Below are positions 22,534 to 33,642 of a stretch of 64,000 nt of DNA, in pieces (within the stretch, counting starts at the first letter, position 1; the number at the start of each line of letters is the position of its first letter). Under the pieces are notes generated by a model. The model had not been told where the DNA came from. It did not search any database and saw nothing but the letters and a program-made list of their open reading frames with translations. A program made the position numbers and the translations under genes. This stretch comes from Channallabes apus (lineage: Eukaryota; Chordata; Actinopteri; Siluriformes; Clariidae): assembly GCA_030522415.1 (NCBI GenBank), contig CM060113.1:4835467-4899466 (forward strand), given 5' to 3'.

Positions 22534-25500
22534 TTAATTAATTGGGAGAGATCTGATGTCAGAGTAAACAGTGTTTTGATGTTGTTCTCTTGTTCCTCCT
22601 TTTGTCCTGGTTTTCTTGTCATTAAAATGTAAAGCAGCATAGTTCAGCTCGACAGAGGCAGAAGTCTGTGAGAAAGAAAATAAACTTAAATTATAAATGG
22701 AGTTGAACTATAAAAATAAATATACATAAAAAACAATAAATTATAGCTTTATTTCATACCTGGGTGTTTGTTTTATTTATTCTTCTATCAATGCTTTGTC
22801 TCTCTGTTTAAATAAGAAAAAAATTGATTAATTAAACATTACCTTTATTTATAATCTTCACAATTATTCAATATTATTGCAGATGTTTTCATTTGTATAA
22901 TTTAAACAAATACTACAAAACTGTAAAATACTTACTCATATGTTTCTCATGATTTCTCCATTTGTAGAAAAAAAATATGGCTTGAACAGAGATCACAGCG
23001 ACACACACTCCCAAAACCACAGTGAGGTAGATCACGGCCGGATCCACTGATTTCTCTACACCACAAAATGTATTATAATAATAATTGAAATATATGTAAT
23101 ATATTTATATACACCCAGAGCTGTTTAACAGTTAAGGATTAGTGGAGCTTCAGTACTCTGTAAGTTAAGGGATATAAATTGTCTGTGTTTGGCTTCAGAG
23201 TCGCTATGAAGGTTCATCTATGACTGTTGTTGGTCTTTCGGCTGCTCCCGACAAGGGGTCGCCACAGCGGAATATCCCGTCCGCACTACAACTTGGCACA
23301 GGTTTTTACGCCGGATGCCCTTTCCTGACGCAACCCTCCCATTTTATCCGGGCTTGGGACCGGCACTATGACTGTTACTGTACTGTATATCGGGTAACTT
23401 ATTTGTATGAAAACTGAATTGAGTAAATACCGCTTAATTTACAACATCACTCCAAACATGTAGTTACTCCTGAAAATGTTTCCACCATTTCCACCATTTT
23501 CAAAGTAAAACCCCTGAAAATATCAAACCCTTTTGAATAAGAAGCTATATGTAGCTTTAACATATAATTAAAATTTCAGACACTGGTGGTGTATAGCTTT
23601 ATTAATATATTGAATTTGTATCATAACTAGATAATTTGTGAAATTTATCATTTTTATCTCTTTAACCAGAGATGTGGAGGATTGGGTCAGAGGGGTGACG
23701 GCTGGCCTGTTGGAGCTACAGGAGGAGCATGAACGAGGTGTTGAAGGTGATGTGCTGTAGTCCTTGAGTGTCTGGGTGACTATGCAGCAGCTTTCGGAGT
23801 GATGTTTGCTCAGAAGGTTTTTTTTTTCTTTAATAATAGTGTGTTTTCATTGTTTCCGAAATTGTTAGGTTATTGTTACATTAATGGGCTACAATGGGAG
23901 ACAACTTACTTTTTTGAGTAAATGAATAGTTGGGCTAAGTCAATCCTAAAGAAATATAATTAATTGAGCACACAACCAATACTACTTGAGCTTGAGCTGC
24001 CTTAAATATTTGAATTGAAAGTTGAGTCAACTTTCAACTTCACAGCAATAATGTAAAATATTAAGTTTGTCCAGCATTTTTTTCTAAAAGTTAGTAAACT
24101 TAAAAATACATTCTTACCCAGTTGTACTCGTGTCCCGTTCCCGAAAATGATCTTCCCACACACGGCCACAGCGCAGTAGTAAGTCCCAGTATCATTGAGG
24201 CTGAAGATGTTCTTGGAGAAGTTGTACACACAGGTGTGTGTAGAAGAGCCGCTCTCACACTGATGGCTGCTGTTGTGATGAGTGTAAATGATTTGAGGAT
24301 GGGATTGTGGTGGAGCAGCTCTGAACCAGAGCACTTGGAGTTCTGCTGCTCTGCTCTCAGAGAGAACCGAACACTGCAGAGTCACTGACGCTCCTGCAGG
24401 AACCGAGTCCAACACACTGCTCTGTGATACTGTGATTTTTAGATCTTCATCACCTGTTCAGTGTAATATAAAGATTATAAGAGCTTGGTGGGTTGTTTTT
24501 TATTTTTCAAATACACCAATGATGTTCCTATAAGAACACGGTTCAGTGTTTTATTACTTATTGATCTCAATCACTGGGAGACGAAAAAACATACAGTACA
24601 GGTACAGATAAATAGATACAGTATTGAGAGGCACTAATTCAGCTCTAGAAACCGAGTCCGATATGGCACTCTAGAAATCTGAAATATAATATTTGTATAT
24701 ATATTTTCTAATGTGAAAGGAATTGAACAGACACATTAAATTAGGTAAACATACTGCACATACTGCTTGCTTGTCTAATCTAATTTCCTGTCAGTGGAAA
24801 CGTGTTGACTAGACGAAACTCGCTTAAAAAGTATCTTTATTTTAATTGCTTTAAAATATTTATGACATGGCAACTACGTATATTAATGTTCTTACCTTCC
24901 ACAGCTAAAAATGTTCCTTTTCCAAATGATTTTACAAATTTTACAAGACCACAGTAATACATGGCTTCATCTGATGGTTCCACATTAACAATTTTTAAAT
25001 GGCAGCTTCCTTTTTCTCTCTCGATGCTATATCTTGGTGACTTGAACTCTTCTTCGTAATTAGGGTCATGAACAACTGTGACCATTATGCGTGGCTCATG
25101 TCCTATTTTTTGCTTGTACCAAACAATTGATTCACTTTTTTCTTCTTGCAACTGAAAGCATTGCAAAGTCACATTTCCACCGATATCAGTAGTGATCAGT
25201 GGATTTGGCTGATTGACATCATTTTGCTTCGCAGAATCTGATGATGCGGACATAAAACATGATCAAATATACTCAAATTCTATATAATATATCCGAGTAA
25301 TGAAAAAGTATGAAATAAAGTTCCTAGCAAGAAATAATAACTTTAAAAACTGTCAGTTCAGTTAATAATACAATGAAAATAGTTTAAACACTGAAAAATT
25401 TACATTTCTTTAGCTTACACAATGTATACACATATGTATAATGTTCTTGTACTTACTGTATTACAGCAAACTTCTGTACCTGTAATCAGAAAAACATCCA

Positions 25501-25577
25501 CACTTACCCATTTTATTAAAAAGCATCATTGTAATCCACATCAGTGTCACCTGTTGTCTGTGCCTCGTGTACAGCAT
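22534..25577 (-). CDS. nitr: Novel immune-type receptor (NITR D), two Ig domains, ITIM tail
   Basis: Exons on the minus strand: 25508-25577, 24896-25237, 24118-24453, 22936-23055, 22760-22803 and 22534-22665, giving 347 aa in phase. The ATG at 25577 gives a 23-residue leader with a basic start and hydrophobic core and a purine at -3. An internal ATG at 25541 would leave only 11 residues. The V domain has C50, W63, C119, FGKGT at 128-132, and an extra C102 (GSCHLK). The second Ig domain matches A, B and E almost residue for residue and has FGNGT. Exon 4 encodes an uncharged helix (VIYLTVVLGVCVAVISV). The tail has LNYAAL (ITIM) and TVYSDI (ITSM-like). An RTE-type LINE tail lies in intron 3. Confidence 0.87.
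23220..23380 (-). mobile_element. LINE/SINE 3' tail in intron 3 of NITR D
   Basis: Contains TTTCGGCTGCTCCCGACAAGGGGTCGCCACAGCGG, the reverse complement of the 3' end of the LINE fragment at 52749-53233 (CGCTGTGGCGACCCC...GAACAGCCGAAAG). It is followed by ACGCCGGATGCCCTTTCC. A related tail is at 40600-40760. Confidence 0.65.
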
Positions 25578-25653
25578 GTCTGCTCTTAGTACAGTGTATA
25601 TGGTCAAACTGATTGCATGTAACTTTGTGTCAAAGATTTATGACATGAAGCTC

Positions 25654-25661
25654 TGACATCA
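25654..25661 (-). promoter_or_regulatory. CRE-like TGATGTCA in NITR D promoter
   Basis: Minus-strand TGATGTCAGAGCTTCATGTCATAAA closely matches the promoter block of A and B (TGATGTCAGAGTTTCATTTCATAA). Confidence 0.5.
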
Positions 25662-26034
25662 CAGAATTTTCCACATACAATCTAGACAGAATAGCAGCAG
25701 ATACTATAACAGACTGTAGCTCCTCCTCACTCTTTCTGGAGCTTTCTTTAAATAGGAATTTAAAGTCTTCTTCTCTCCTAAAATTAAATAATACATTTAA
25801 TTTATTTAGTTTATTGCTAAGGTGTATTTATTGCACCCCAGTAAACAATATTTTAAAAAAGATGTCCAAATATAATTTAAAAGCAACTTTCTATCAAATT
25901 TGCAATTTTCGATAAGAAATACTGCGCTGTAAAAAATGTTCGGAATTCTAACAGTAAAATACTGTATAAATGCTACAGAATAAATCCGTATTTCACAAAA
26001 CTTGGGATAACTGTAGAATTTATAGTGAAAAACA

Positions 26035-26400
26035 TCTCGGGTTACTTTGCTGTAACCCTGTTCCCTGAAAGGTGGGAACGAGATGCTGCGTGAAAACGCT
26101 ATGGGAACTATTTTGTCACGTTGCTGGTTGTGAAGCATGTGTGCAAACACGCCAAAATTTTGGCTATATATAACCTCGGTCAGGTGACGTCATCTGATGA
26201 GACGCAGGTGGAGGTTATAAATACCAGTGAGCCGGCAACAAACCTCAGATTAATTTGTCTGGACGGACGTCCGGTCATGTGGTAGTGCGGCATTCGGACA
26301 CAGCATCTCATTCCCGCCTTTCCGGGAACAGGGTTACGGCAAAGTAACCCGAGACGTTCCAAGGCTACACCCGATGCTGCGTGAAAATGCTATGGGAACG
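26035..26400. repeat. DIRS left terminal repeat with internal complementary region
   Basis: 26094-26245 is the reverse complement of about 31230-31390 (shared words include GCTATGGGAACTATTTTGTC, GCCAAAATTTTGGC, TATATATAACCTCGGTCAGG, TGACGTCA and CCAGTGAGCCGGCAACAAA). In addition CTCGGGTTACTTTGCTGTAA (26035-26060) is inverted at 26333-26356, and the GATGCTGCGTGAAAA motif occurs at both 26091 and 26372. DIRS elements carry such internal complementary sequence. Confidence 0.75.
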
Positions 26401-26464
26401 AGAATACCAACGCCGCCGCACTACAGGTGTCTGGACCCCAAGGTTGTGTAGCGTGTGCGCACAA

Positions 26465-26933
26465 CAGTGGTGTCAAAAGTATTCACATTCATTACTTGAG
26501 TAGAAGTATAGATACTAGGGTTCAAAAATACTTCTTTAGAAGTTGAAGTATCAACCCAAGCTTTTTACTTAAGTAAAAGGTTAAAAGTACTCGTTTCAAA
26601 ACTACTTAAAGTATGAAAGTAAAAGTACCGTGAGGGGCGACAAAAGCATTAAGGTCTCGCTTTCTGATCACGCGACGGGGATGGGGTGCGTTGTGCGCGT
26701 TCTTATCATGCGACCAGGGGGGGGGGAGGTTTGCGCATTCTGATCATAAAAATAGAGTAACGAGGCTATTTGTAAAATGTAAGGAGTAGAAAGTACAGAT
26801 AATTGCTTAAAAATGTAAGGAGTAGAAGTAAAAAGTCGGCTGAAAAATAATTACTCCAGTAAAGTATAGATACCCAAAATTTCTACTTAAGTAAGGTAAC
26901 GAAGTATTTGTACTTCGTTACTTGACACCTCTG
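26465..26933. mobile_element. hAT-like MITE inside the DIRS element
   Basis: It begins CAGTGGTGTCAA and ends TTGACACCTCTG, and is flanked by GCGCACAA at 26457-26464 and 26934-26941, a perfect 8-bp target duplication. Both arms match the 7061-8510 element (for example TTTAGAAGTTGAAGTATCAA, AAAAATAATTACTCCAGTAAAG). At 469 bases it has no coding capacity. Confidence 0.85.
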
Positions 26934-26960
26934 GCGCACAAGACCGAGATGGTCTCAGAT

Positions 26961-28073
26961 TCATGTCTGGGAAGCTGACTCGAGGGCTCGTGAGCCCGGA
27001 GTGGCATGGACATCCAGACTATAAAATTTTACAAATGTGTGCGGAGAGGACCAACCCACCGCGTCACACACTTGTTGCAGGGGAGTACCTCTTGCAAGAG
27101 CAATAGATGAGGCGACCCCTCTGGTTGAATGAGCCCTGACTCCTAGAGGCGAAGTGAGTCCACGCGCCGCGTAGGAGAGGGCAGTAGCATCTCTCACTCA
27201 GTGTGACAGAGTTTGTGTGGTGGCGGCCGCATAACATATAAAGAGTTGCTCTGACTAACGGCCACTGGCTGGTGCGGTGGACATAAGCCTGAAGAGCACG
27301 TACTGGGCACAGTAGGTGAAGTTTCTCCTGCTCCGAATCTGCAAAAGGCGGAGGACAGAAGGCTTCCAGGATGACAGGGTGCATGGTTGAGAAAGGAACT
27401 TTCGGTAGATAGTTTGGGTGAGGATGCAGAATGGCCTTGACTAGCCCAGGGGCAATGTCCAGGCAAGATGGGGAGACTGATATTGCACGCAGGTCTCCGA
27501 TCCTCTTTAGAGAGGTAATGGCCATAAGAAGAACCATCTTGAGACTCAGAAGCTTGTCGGGCGCTGACTCTAGCAGCCTAGAGTGTCGATTAGACCTTCG
27601 AGCACGATAGATAAATCCCACGAAGGAGCCGTGCCTGTAGTGGGTGGCCTCAACCGTTTAGCTCCACGAATGAAACGGGCAACTAAAGGGTGATTTCCCA
27701 CAGTAACCCCTTCAGTCAGAATGTGGCAGGCTGAAATAGCGGCCACGTACGTTCTGAGGGTACTAGGGCACAAGCCCGAGGACAATTTCTCTTGCAGGAA
27801 TTCCAGCACTGAAGCGATTTGGCAGTGGACTGGGTCCACCTGCTTTGCCATGCACCAGCTCTCGAATACCTTCCATTTGAAGGCATAAATCCTTCTAGTG
27901 GAGGGAGCCCTAGCACTTAGGATGGTGTCAAACCGTGTTGACGGACCCTCGCCAGGACTCCCGGGAGCAGAGCTACCAGAGGGTACGCATAGAGGCGTAA
28001 ATTGGGCCACGTATGGGCCATCGCGTCCAGCCCCGGGGGAGCTGGATGAGTCAGAGAGTAGTTGAGGGGACAT
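26961..28073 (-). pseudogene. DIRS tyrosine recombinase, frameshifted
   Basis: Three overlapping minus-strand frames (27570-28073, 27064-27621, 26961-27197) together span the recombinase. The first has the core-binding part (STRRIYAFKWKVFESWC, PSTLRTYVAAIS). The second has SLKRIGDLRAISV with the first catalytic Arg. The third has AHSTRG (the H-x-x-R box), GWSS and the candidate nucleophile Tyr in KFYSLDV. Frameshifts lie near 27600 and near 27185. Its start overlaps the end of the RT frame, as is common in DIRS elements. Confidence 0.8.
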
Positions 28074-29724
28074 TGTGCAGTCTCCTGTGAGTCAAAGAGG
28101 TCCTCCTTTGCTGTAGAGAATCTCTCCCAGATTTGAGTGACTACTTCGGGGTGGAGTTTCCATTCCCCGTGATTCACAGCTTGTCTGGACAGAAAGTCTG
28201 CTCCCACATTCCTGTATCCTGGAATGTGAATCGCCCTGAGGGACAGGAACTTGTCCTGAGCCCAGAGCAGAACCCAATGTGCTAGCTGGTTCAAGCGTTG
28301 CGAACGCAGGCCGCCCTGGCGATTTATGTAGGAGACTACTGATGTGCTGTCCACCCGCACTAGGACATGGTAGCCTCTCAGCTGCTGGAGGAAATGCTGT
28401 AGAGCTAAAAATAGAGCCATCATTTCGAGGCAATTGATGTGCCATGCGAAAAGGTGGCCTCTCCAGATCCCTTGGGCTGGATGGCCATCCAAGACCGCGC
28501 TCCAGCCGGTAAGGGAAGCGTCTGTCGTTAGCATTTTGCGATGACAAGACGGACCTAGAGTGGGACCCAAGGTGAGAAACCGGGGTATGAACCACATAGA
28601 ACGGGTATGAAGTCCTTTGCGCGTAACCCTTATCCGCCTTCGGGGATTTGTTCTCGTGTGAACTCCCCTGGCTCTTAACCACAGCTGAAAAGCTCTCAGG
28701 AGACCCAAAGGTATCACCGTGGATGCAGCTGCCATGAGGCCTAAACATTTTTGTAAGTGATGTACAGTCACTTCTTGGCCCAGCCTGATTTCCTTCAGAG
28801 CGTTGTTTATGGATTCGACGCGAGCAGGAGACAGATGTGCCTGCATAGCGATCGAATTCCACCTGACGCCCAAGTAGGTTGTCACCTGCGCTGGAAAGGG
28901 AACGCTTTTCGTGGCGTTGAGTCTCAATCCCAGCGAATGAAGATGAGCTAGGTCGACATCCCGGTGTCGAAGTGCTAGCTGCTGAGACTGGGCCAGGATT
29001 AGCCAGTCGTCTATGTAATTCAGAATGCGGATGCCCTGGAGTCTCAAGGGAGCCAGAACTGCATCCATGCATTTTGTGTATGTGCGGGGTGATAGGGCAA
29101 GACCGAATGGAAGAACCCGAAATTGGTAGGCTTTTCCCCCAAAAGCGAAACTCAGGAACTTCCTGTGCTGTGGCAAAATTTCTATGTGGAAATATGCACC
29201 CTTAAAATCTATTGTCACAAACCAATCCTGTAGTTGCATTTTTTGAGATAGCGGTTCAAACCGCGAAGATCCAGAATTGGACGCAGACCCCCGTCCTTCT
29301 TGGGGACCAGGAAGTACCGACTGTAGTAACCTGACTCCATATCTGGAGGAGGAACCTGTTCTATGGCTCCCTTCTGCAGTAGTTTCTGGAGTTCGGAACT
29401 CAGAAAATGCGCCCTTTCCGGTATCACGGATGTGGAGACCACGCCGTTGAAACGCGGAGGGCGATATGCAAACTGTATCCTGTATCCTTTTTCTACAGTC
29501 TTTAATACCCAGGGGGATATGCCTGGCAGTAGCTTCCACGCTGCCAGCTTCTCCGAAAGGGGTGCAAGTACTTCTACTGGGCTGGGGGGTGTTAGTGCTT
29601 CGGTGTCCTGGAATATGGCAGGATGCAACCGAAGGATTAACGTGTCGTTGGAGACCGGTGATGTCCGAAACACCAAAGGTGGCGGAAACTGAACATCGAC
29701 CTCCTGGGGGTGCCGGGGGGGCAT
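27917..29724 (-). pseudogene. DIRS reverse transcriptase-RNase H, frameshifted
   Basis: An upstream frame (29215-29724) carries the RT fingers (YFLVPKKDGGLRPILDLRGLN). A downstream frame, readable from about 29245 to 27917, carries FVTIDFKGAYFHI, LPFGLALSPRTY and the catalytic YIDDWLIL. It is followed by an RNase H domain with LTTDASLTGW, CLEMMALFLAL, VRVDSTSVV and GADFLSR (Asp, Glu, Asp, Asp). The switch of frame near 29230-29250 marks a frameshift. All four catalytic acidic positions of RNase H and the DD pair of RT are still present. Confidence 0.85.
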
Positions 29725-29779
29725 GCTCCTATATGCCTGTCCCCAGGGGGGGTCACCCCCATGGTCCTGAGCTCTGCTC

Positions 29780-30937
29780 TCAGGAACGCTTCTTCGTAAA
29801 GAAGACAGAGCGATCTATTCTCTTGGGGGCGGCCTGAGGGGGGCGCCGAGCAGTACCCCAGTCCTTACGGGCGGGGGGTGCGCGGCTACTGACGCTTTCC
29901 TTCTGCGCTTCTCTTCTAGCGAGATTCAGATAAGGACGAGGTTGGGTGGCCGATGGCCTCGACACCTGGGCACGGCGTGGGAGAAATTTCCCAAAAGCTT
30001 GTTCATAAAGACTGGCCTCTCTAAATCTGGTGGCGACGGTATTAACTGCTTCGCCAAATAGGCCTGAGGGTGAGATGGGAGCATCGAGAAGGAATGCTCG
30101 ATCTTTGTCCTTAATGCCAGTTAGATTTAGCCAGAGATGCGTCTCTGCAGACACCAGGGAGGCCATAGAACGGCCAATAGCACGGACTGTCTGTTTCATC
30201 ACACGCAGGGACAGATCAGTAGCCCGGCGTAATTCTATGAACGCTTCCTGATTCATATTGCCGCTCGTGCTCAGATCATTCAGCAGGTCAGCCTGATAAG
30301 CCCGCAAAACCGCCATGGTGTGCAAGGAAGCGCCGGCCTGACCTGCTGCTTGGAACACCTTCCCTACCTGGGTAGAAGAAGTTCTACATGCCTTGGAGAG
30401 AAGGGTCGGCTTCTTTAGTGAGGATGATGTTCCAGGAGCGAGATAGCCCGCGAGCATCTCCTCAATCTGGGGCATCATCACATAACCTCGTGCCCTTGCA
30501 TCAACGATGTTCGAATAAAACGAAGTCGAATGTACAAAGATACGGGAAGAAAAAGGACGTCTCCATGAACGAGATAACTCGTTGTGGAGATCATCAAAAA
30601 AAGGGAGAAAGCGGCGTTGTGGTGCCATCTTCTGGCCACCCGACAGAAATCTGTCATCTAATTTGGAACGTTTTGGGTGAGCTTGCTCCTGTGGCCAGTC
30701 AACGTGCAATCGTTTGACTGCGCGTGTTATAACCTCAATTAACTTCTCATACTCTTTATCATCTCTAGGGGATCGTTCTGAGGTAGCTACATCCATATCT
30801 ACAGAAGCAAGAGAGTGAGTCTCTCCCAAACACTCACGAGAAGCACCGAAGTGCGCTCGCGAAGTGGAGGGAGAGAGCGCATGATCCGCGGAGGAGGCGA
30901 GAGAAAGGAGGGGCTCCGTCTCTCGTGCCTCGGCCAA
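29780..30937 (-). CDS. DIRS gag-like protein, intact frame
   Basis: Single frame of 385 aa starting MAEARETEPLL, the first ORF of the element by position. It is rich in Arg and Ser, with basic stretches near residues 84-90 (HPKRSKL) and a basic C-terminus (APKRID, FFTKKRS). No zinc knuckle is seen. A decayed homologue on the plus strand at about 57500-58050 shares ELRRATDLSLRV, RKDWG and N-APIS-SGLF words. The gag role is inferred from position in a DIRS element, since gag proteins are weakly conserved. Confidence 0.7.
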   Translation of the reverse strand: MAEARETEPLLSLASSADHALSPSTSRAHFGASRECLGETHSLASVDMDVATSERSPRDDKEYEKLIEVITRAVKRLHVDWPQEQAHPKRSKLDDRFLSGGQKMAPQRRFLPFFDDLHNELSRSWRRPFSSRIFVHSTSFYSNIVDARARGYVMMPQIEEMLAGYLAPGTSSSLKKPTLLSKACRTSSTQVGKVFQAAGQAGASLHTMAVLRAYQADLLNDLSTSGNMNQEAFIELRRATDLSLRVMKQTVRAIGRSMASLVSAETHLWLNLTGIKDKDRAFLLDAPISPSGLFGEAVNTVATRFREASLYEQAFGKFLPRRAQVSRPSATQPRPYLNLARREAQKESVSSRAPPARKDWGTARRPPQAAPKRIDRSVFFTKKRS

Positions 30938-31229
30938 ATCAACCTGTGAGCCCCAGGAGTGCAGAGCGGCTCATGGCTCCCTAAAGAACATGAGACGCGC
31001 TCGTAGCACCTTCATCTGGAGATTATCTAGAGGTTATGACTATCGTCTTCAGAAATACGGTTACCGCACGGGCATGAGTCACTAAACTCGGCCATTATAT
31101 CTGGTGAGTTTTATTGTTTTTTTTTTCTCTCTTTTCTCTTTTTTTTCTGATTTTTAGAATCGATTTTTTTTTATTTTTTTAAATGCTTTCTGCACACACG
31201 TGATCACAATGTCAGCATGAAGACAAATG

Positions 31230-31411
31230 ATGGGTTTGTTGCCGGCTCACTGGTATTTATAACCTCCACCTGTGTCTAATCAGATGACGTCACCTGACCG
31301 AGGTTATATATAGCCAAAATTTTGGCGGTTTTGCACACATGCTTCACAACCGGCAACGCGACAAAATAGTTCCCATAGCGTTTTCATGCAGCATCGAGTG
31401 TAGCCTTGAAA
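31230..31411. repeat. DIRS right inverted terminal repeat
   Basis: Inverted copy of 26094-26245, lying upstream of gag on the minus strand and including a TATATATA box and TGACGTCA. The outermost bases (GTTCCCTTTCAAGGCTAC on the minus strand) match the start of the second DIRS at 54227-54245. Confidence 0.75.
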
Positions 31412-31625
31412 GGGAACTGTAAATAGTTTTACAGAGTAAGACCTTAAATTTAACAGTTAAAAACATGTGAAAATATCGTTTATTGCAGTAAAATTTATGA
31501 TATACTGTACTGTATTTATAAAAAGGAAACTCTCAGAGAAGGTATTTGTTACTAATATCATGGAGCATCAGTTTATATTTTACTAAACCTTTGTTGATAG
31601 AGTTTAAAAATCTGAAAAATATCTG

Positions 31626-32883
31626 CTCTGTAAAAAATAAACTTTTAAAATTTTATGGTAAAAAACTGGCAGCTGTGGTTGCCAGAAATTTACCATAAAA
31701 AATACGGTAGCAACATTATTGGTTGTACGGGACGGCACTCATTATACTGTATATTCTATGGATTTTAGTATTTTTTTCTACGGTTTATAAATAAACCGTA
31801 AATTTTTACGGTAAAAAATACGGTAGTAACACTATTGTTTGTACGGGACTGCAATCATTTGTATATTTTACGGATATTAATAGTTTTTCTATGGTTTATA
31901 GCCGTCTAATTTACATTAACCAAGGACTTCAAATTTGTGAATGGTATTCCACCCTTTGATGACTGTGGCAAGGACAGCCGCTAGCACGCGCCATACTTAG
32001 ATTGTTTGCCCCAAAAAATGCCCTCCCTGCCATTTGTACTGTATATTTGATTTTGAGAATTTAAATATTGTTTTGCTGTCTTTATTAAAAAATACATGGG
32101 ACCGTGCTGAGGTTCGAGTCTTGAATAACTTTTGATGGGTTTTGATGATTTGATTTAGGTTTGTATTCATCAATTAGTATAAAAGTACTCTTAATAGTTT
32201 CTTAACAGTAAAATCCGAATGCTTAGCAATGTAACTTCTATCTCTTTTAGCTCCAGCTAGTGTGATAAACTGATGCTTTCACAGAATTGCTGAATGAATT
32301 CACTGTGGTTATTAATAATAAAACAAATAGTCCAACAACAACGACAGCAATTGTGTAGCAAGCATGGTAGTGTAGTGGTTAGCACTGTCGCCTTCCACCG
32401 TCTGGGTTCGATTCCCGGCCAGGCTCGATTCCCATCTCTGTGTGCATAGAGTTTGTATGTTCTCCCTGTGCTTGGTGGGTTTCCTCCGAGTACTAGTTAC
32501 CACCCCCCCCCCCCAATATATAGGATAAAGTTGTATAGATGATGGGTGAGAGTGTGTGAGTTCTGAGCTGTAAAAAACATGGTTATGATCTGTATTTGTT
32601 ACAATGTAAACCCTGGAATTTGGTGGGAATAAACTGTTTTTATAACAACATAAATATGTTAATTATACAGTTATAAACCGTAAAAAAAAAAAAAAAAGAA
32701 AATCTGTAAAAAAGTTTACGATAAACTTCTGACAACCACAGCTGCCATTTTTTACTGTTAAATTTACGAGTTTTTTTTTTCGCAGTGCAATAACGGTGCT
32801 ACCGTATTTTTTACGGTAGAATTCTGGCAACCACAGCTGCCGTTTTTTTCACCGTAAAATTGACTATTTATTTTTTACAGTGT
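31626..32883. mobile_element. Inverted-repeat MITE with a SINE inside
   Basis: Long terminal inverted repeats: the left arm has CTGTAAAAAATAAAC and GGCAGCTGTGGTTGCCAGAA, and the right arm (reverse-complemented) has CTGTAAAAAATAAAT and GGCAGCTGTGGTTGCCAGAA. Internal copies of the same words occur near 31795, 32700 and 32805, so the element is partly tandem. No coding frame. A SINE fragment lies at 32360-32515. Confidence 0.65.
32360..32515 (+). mobile_element. SINE 5' fragment inside MITE
   Basis: tRNA-like head (TAGTGTAGTGGTTAGCACTG; GGGTTCGATTCCCGG) followed by GTGCTTGGTGGGTTTCCTCC. It is cut off at a C-run at about 32503-32514. Confidence 0.75.
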
Positions 32884-33104
32884 GTATATACCAAGATATA
32901 GGTGGAAGTCATGAGTTAGTCTTTAATTTTAGATTGAATTTAACAAACTGCCTTGTCAGTTTAAAAAAAAAGTTACGCAACCTTATCTAAACTTTTTACT
33001 GTAAATTTGACAATTCCAAACTTTACCTTCTAAGGGTTTAAAAAATAATGTGATATATTAATATTTCACTCACTACAATGATAAAGCCAAAATGTTAAAA
33101 TATT

Positions 33105-33300
33105 AACACTAATTATCAAGTATATACCAGTAAACTGCTGACAGGATCATGGACACATATGGTTTATTTATTTTGTTGACCAAAGGCCAGCTTGTCCAGT
33201 CTGAACTCACAGACGAGTCAATGCAACACAACTCATCAAAAAGGTCAGTGCTGACATACAGTAAACCAAGTATAAAAAAGTAATTTTCCTTTAAACTCAT
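33105..33300 (-). repeat. Interspersed repeat, unknown family, copy 2
   Basis: Inverted relative of 20878-20990, sharing TATCAAGTATATACCAGTAAA and GACCAAAGGCCAG words. It has an open minus-strand frame without recognisable homology. Confidence 0.5.
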
Positions 33301-33339
33301 TAATTAGCCTTGTCACATTTAAATATCCATCCATCTATT

Positions 33340-33642
33340 CATCCAATTTCTATACTCATTTTCCTATATACTGTAGGTGGCCAGGAGTATATAGGCCTTT
33401 GAACTTGCCTTTGAACTTGAGTCTAAGTTTGAACACAAATGGAGTCCAGTACATCTTGCATGGAATGCCAACCCATCACAAGAAACAACCTGGAAAGGAC
33501 AATCAACTTGCATCTCAAGTCATTGGACTGTGGGTGAAAAATACCCAGGGGAAACCCACCAAACTTCATATTGTACATAGAGACCGGAAATGAAATCCTC
33601 AACCGATGACAGTGCTAACCACTAAGCCAATGTGCTGCCTTG
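33340..33642 (-). mobile_element. Degraded tRNA-derived SINE
   Basis: Minus-strand SINE landmarks in order: GGAATGCCAACCCATCAC, GGAAACCCACCAAAC and GTGCTAACCACTAAGCCAATG (head). The body is divergent. Confidence 0.55.

Larger units (their letters stand above)
26035..31411 (-). mobile_element. DIRS-type tyrosine-recombinase retrotransposon, near full length
   Basis: Gag-like, reverse transcriptase/RNase H and tyrosine recombinase regions are in order on the minus strand and are bounded by inverted terminal repeats. No protease, integrase or LTRs are present. That gene set and the inverted ends define DIRS elements, which integrate through a tyrosine recombinase and leave no target duplication. 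The gag frame is intact. The RT and recombinase frames are broken by frameshifts, so this copy is not autonomous as it stands. GC content is clearly higher than in neighbouring DNA. A hAT-like element is inserted in the 3' end. Confidence 0.85.

Noticed and set aside
28092..29072. 326-aa open frame overlapping the DIRS RT
   Set aside because: It is an alternative frame of the RT/RNase H coding sequence. The recognisable motifs lie in the other frame.
26035..31411. Endogenous retrovirus or Gypsy-type LTR element
   Set aside because: There is no protease, no DDE integrase, no envelope and no direct LTRs. The termini are inverted and the recombinase is of the tyrosine type, which indicates DIRS.
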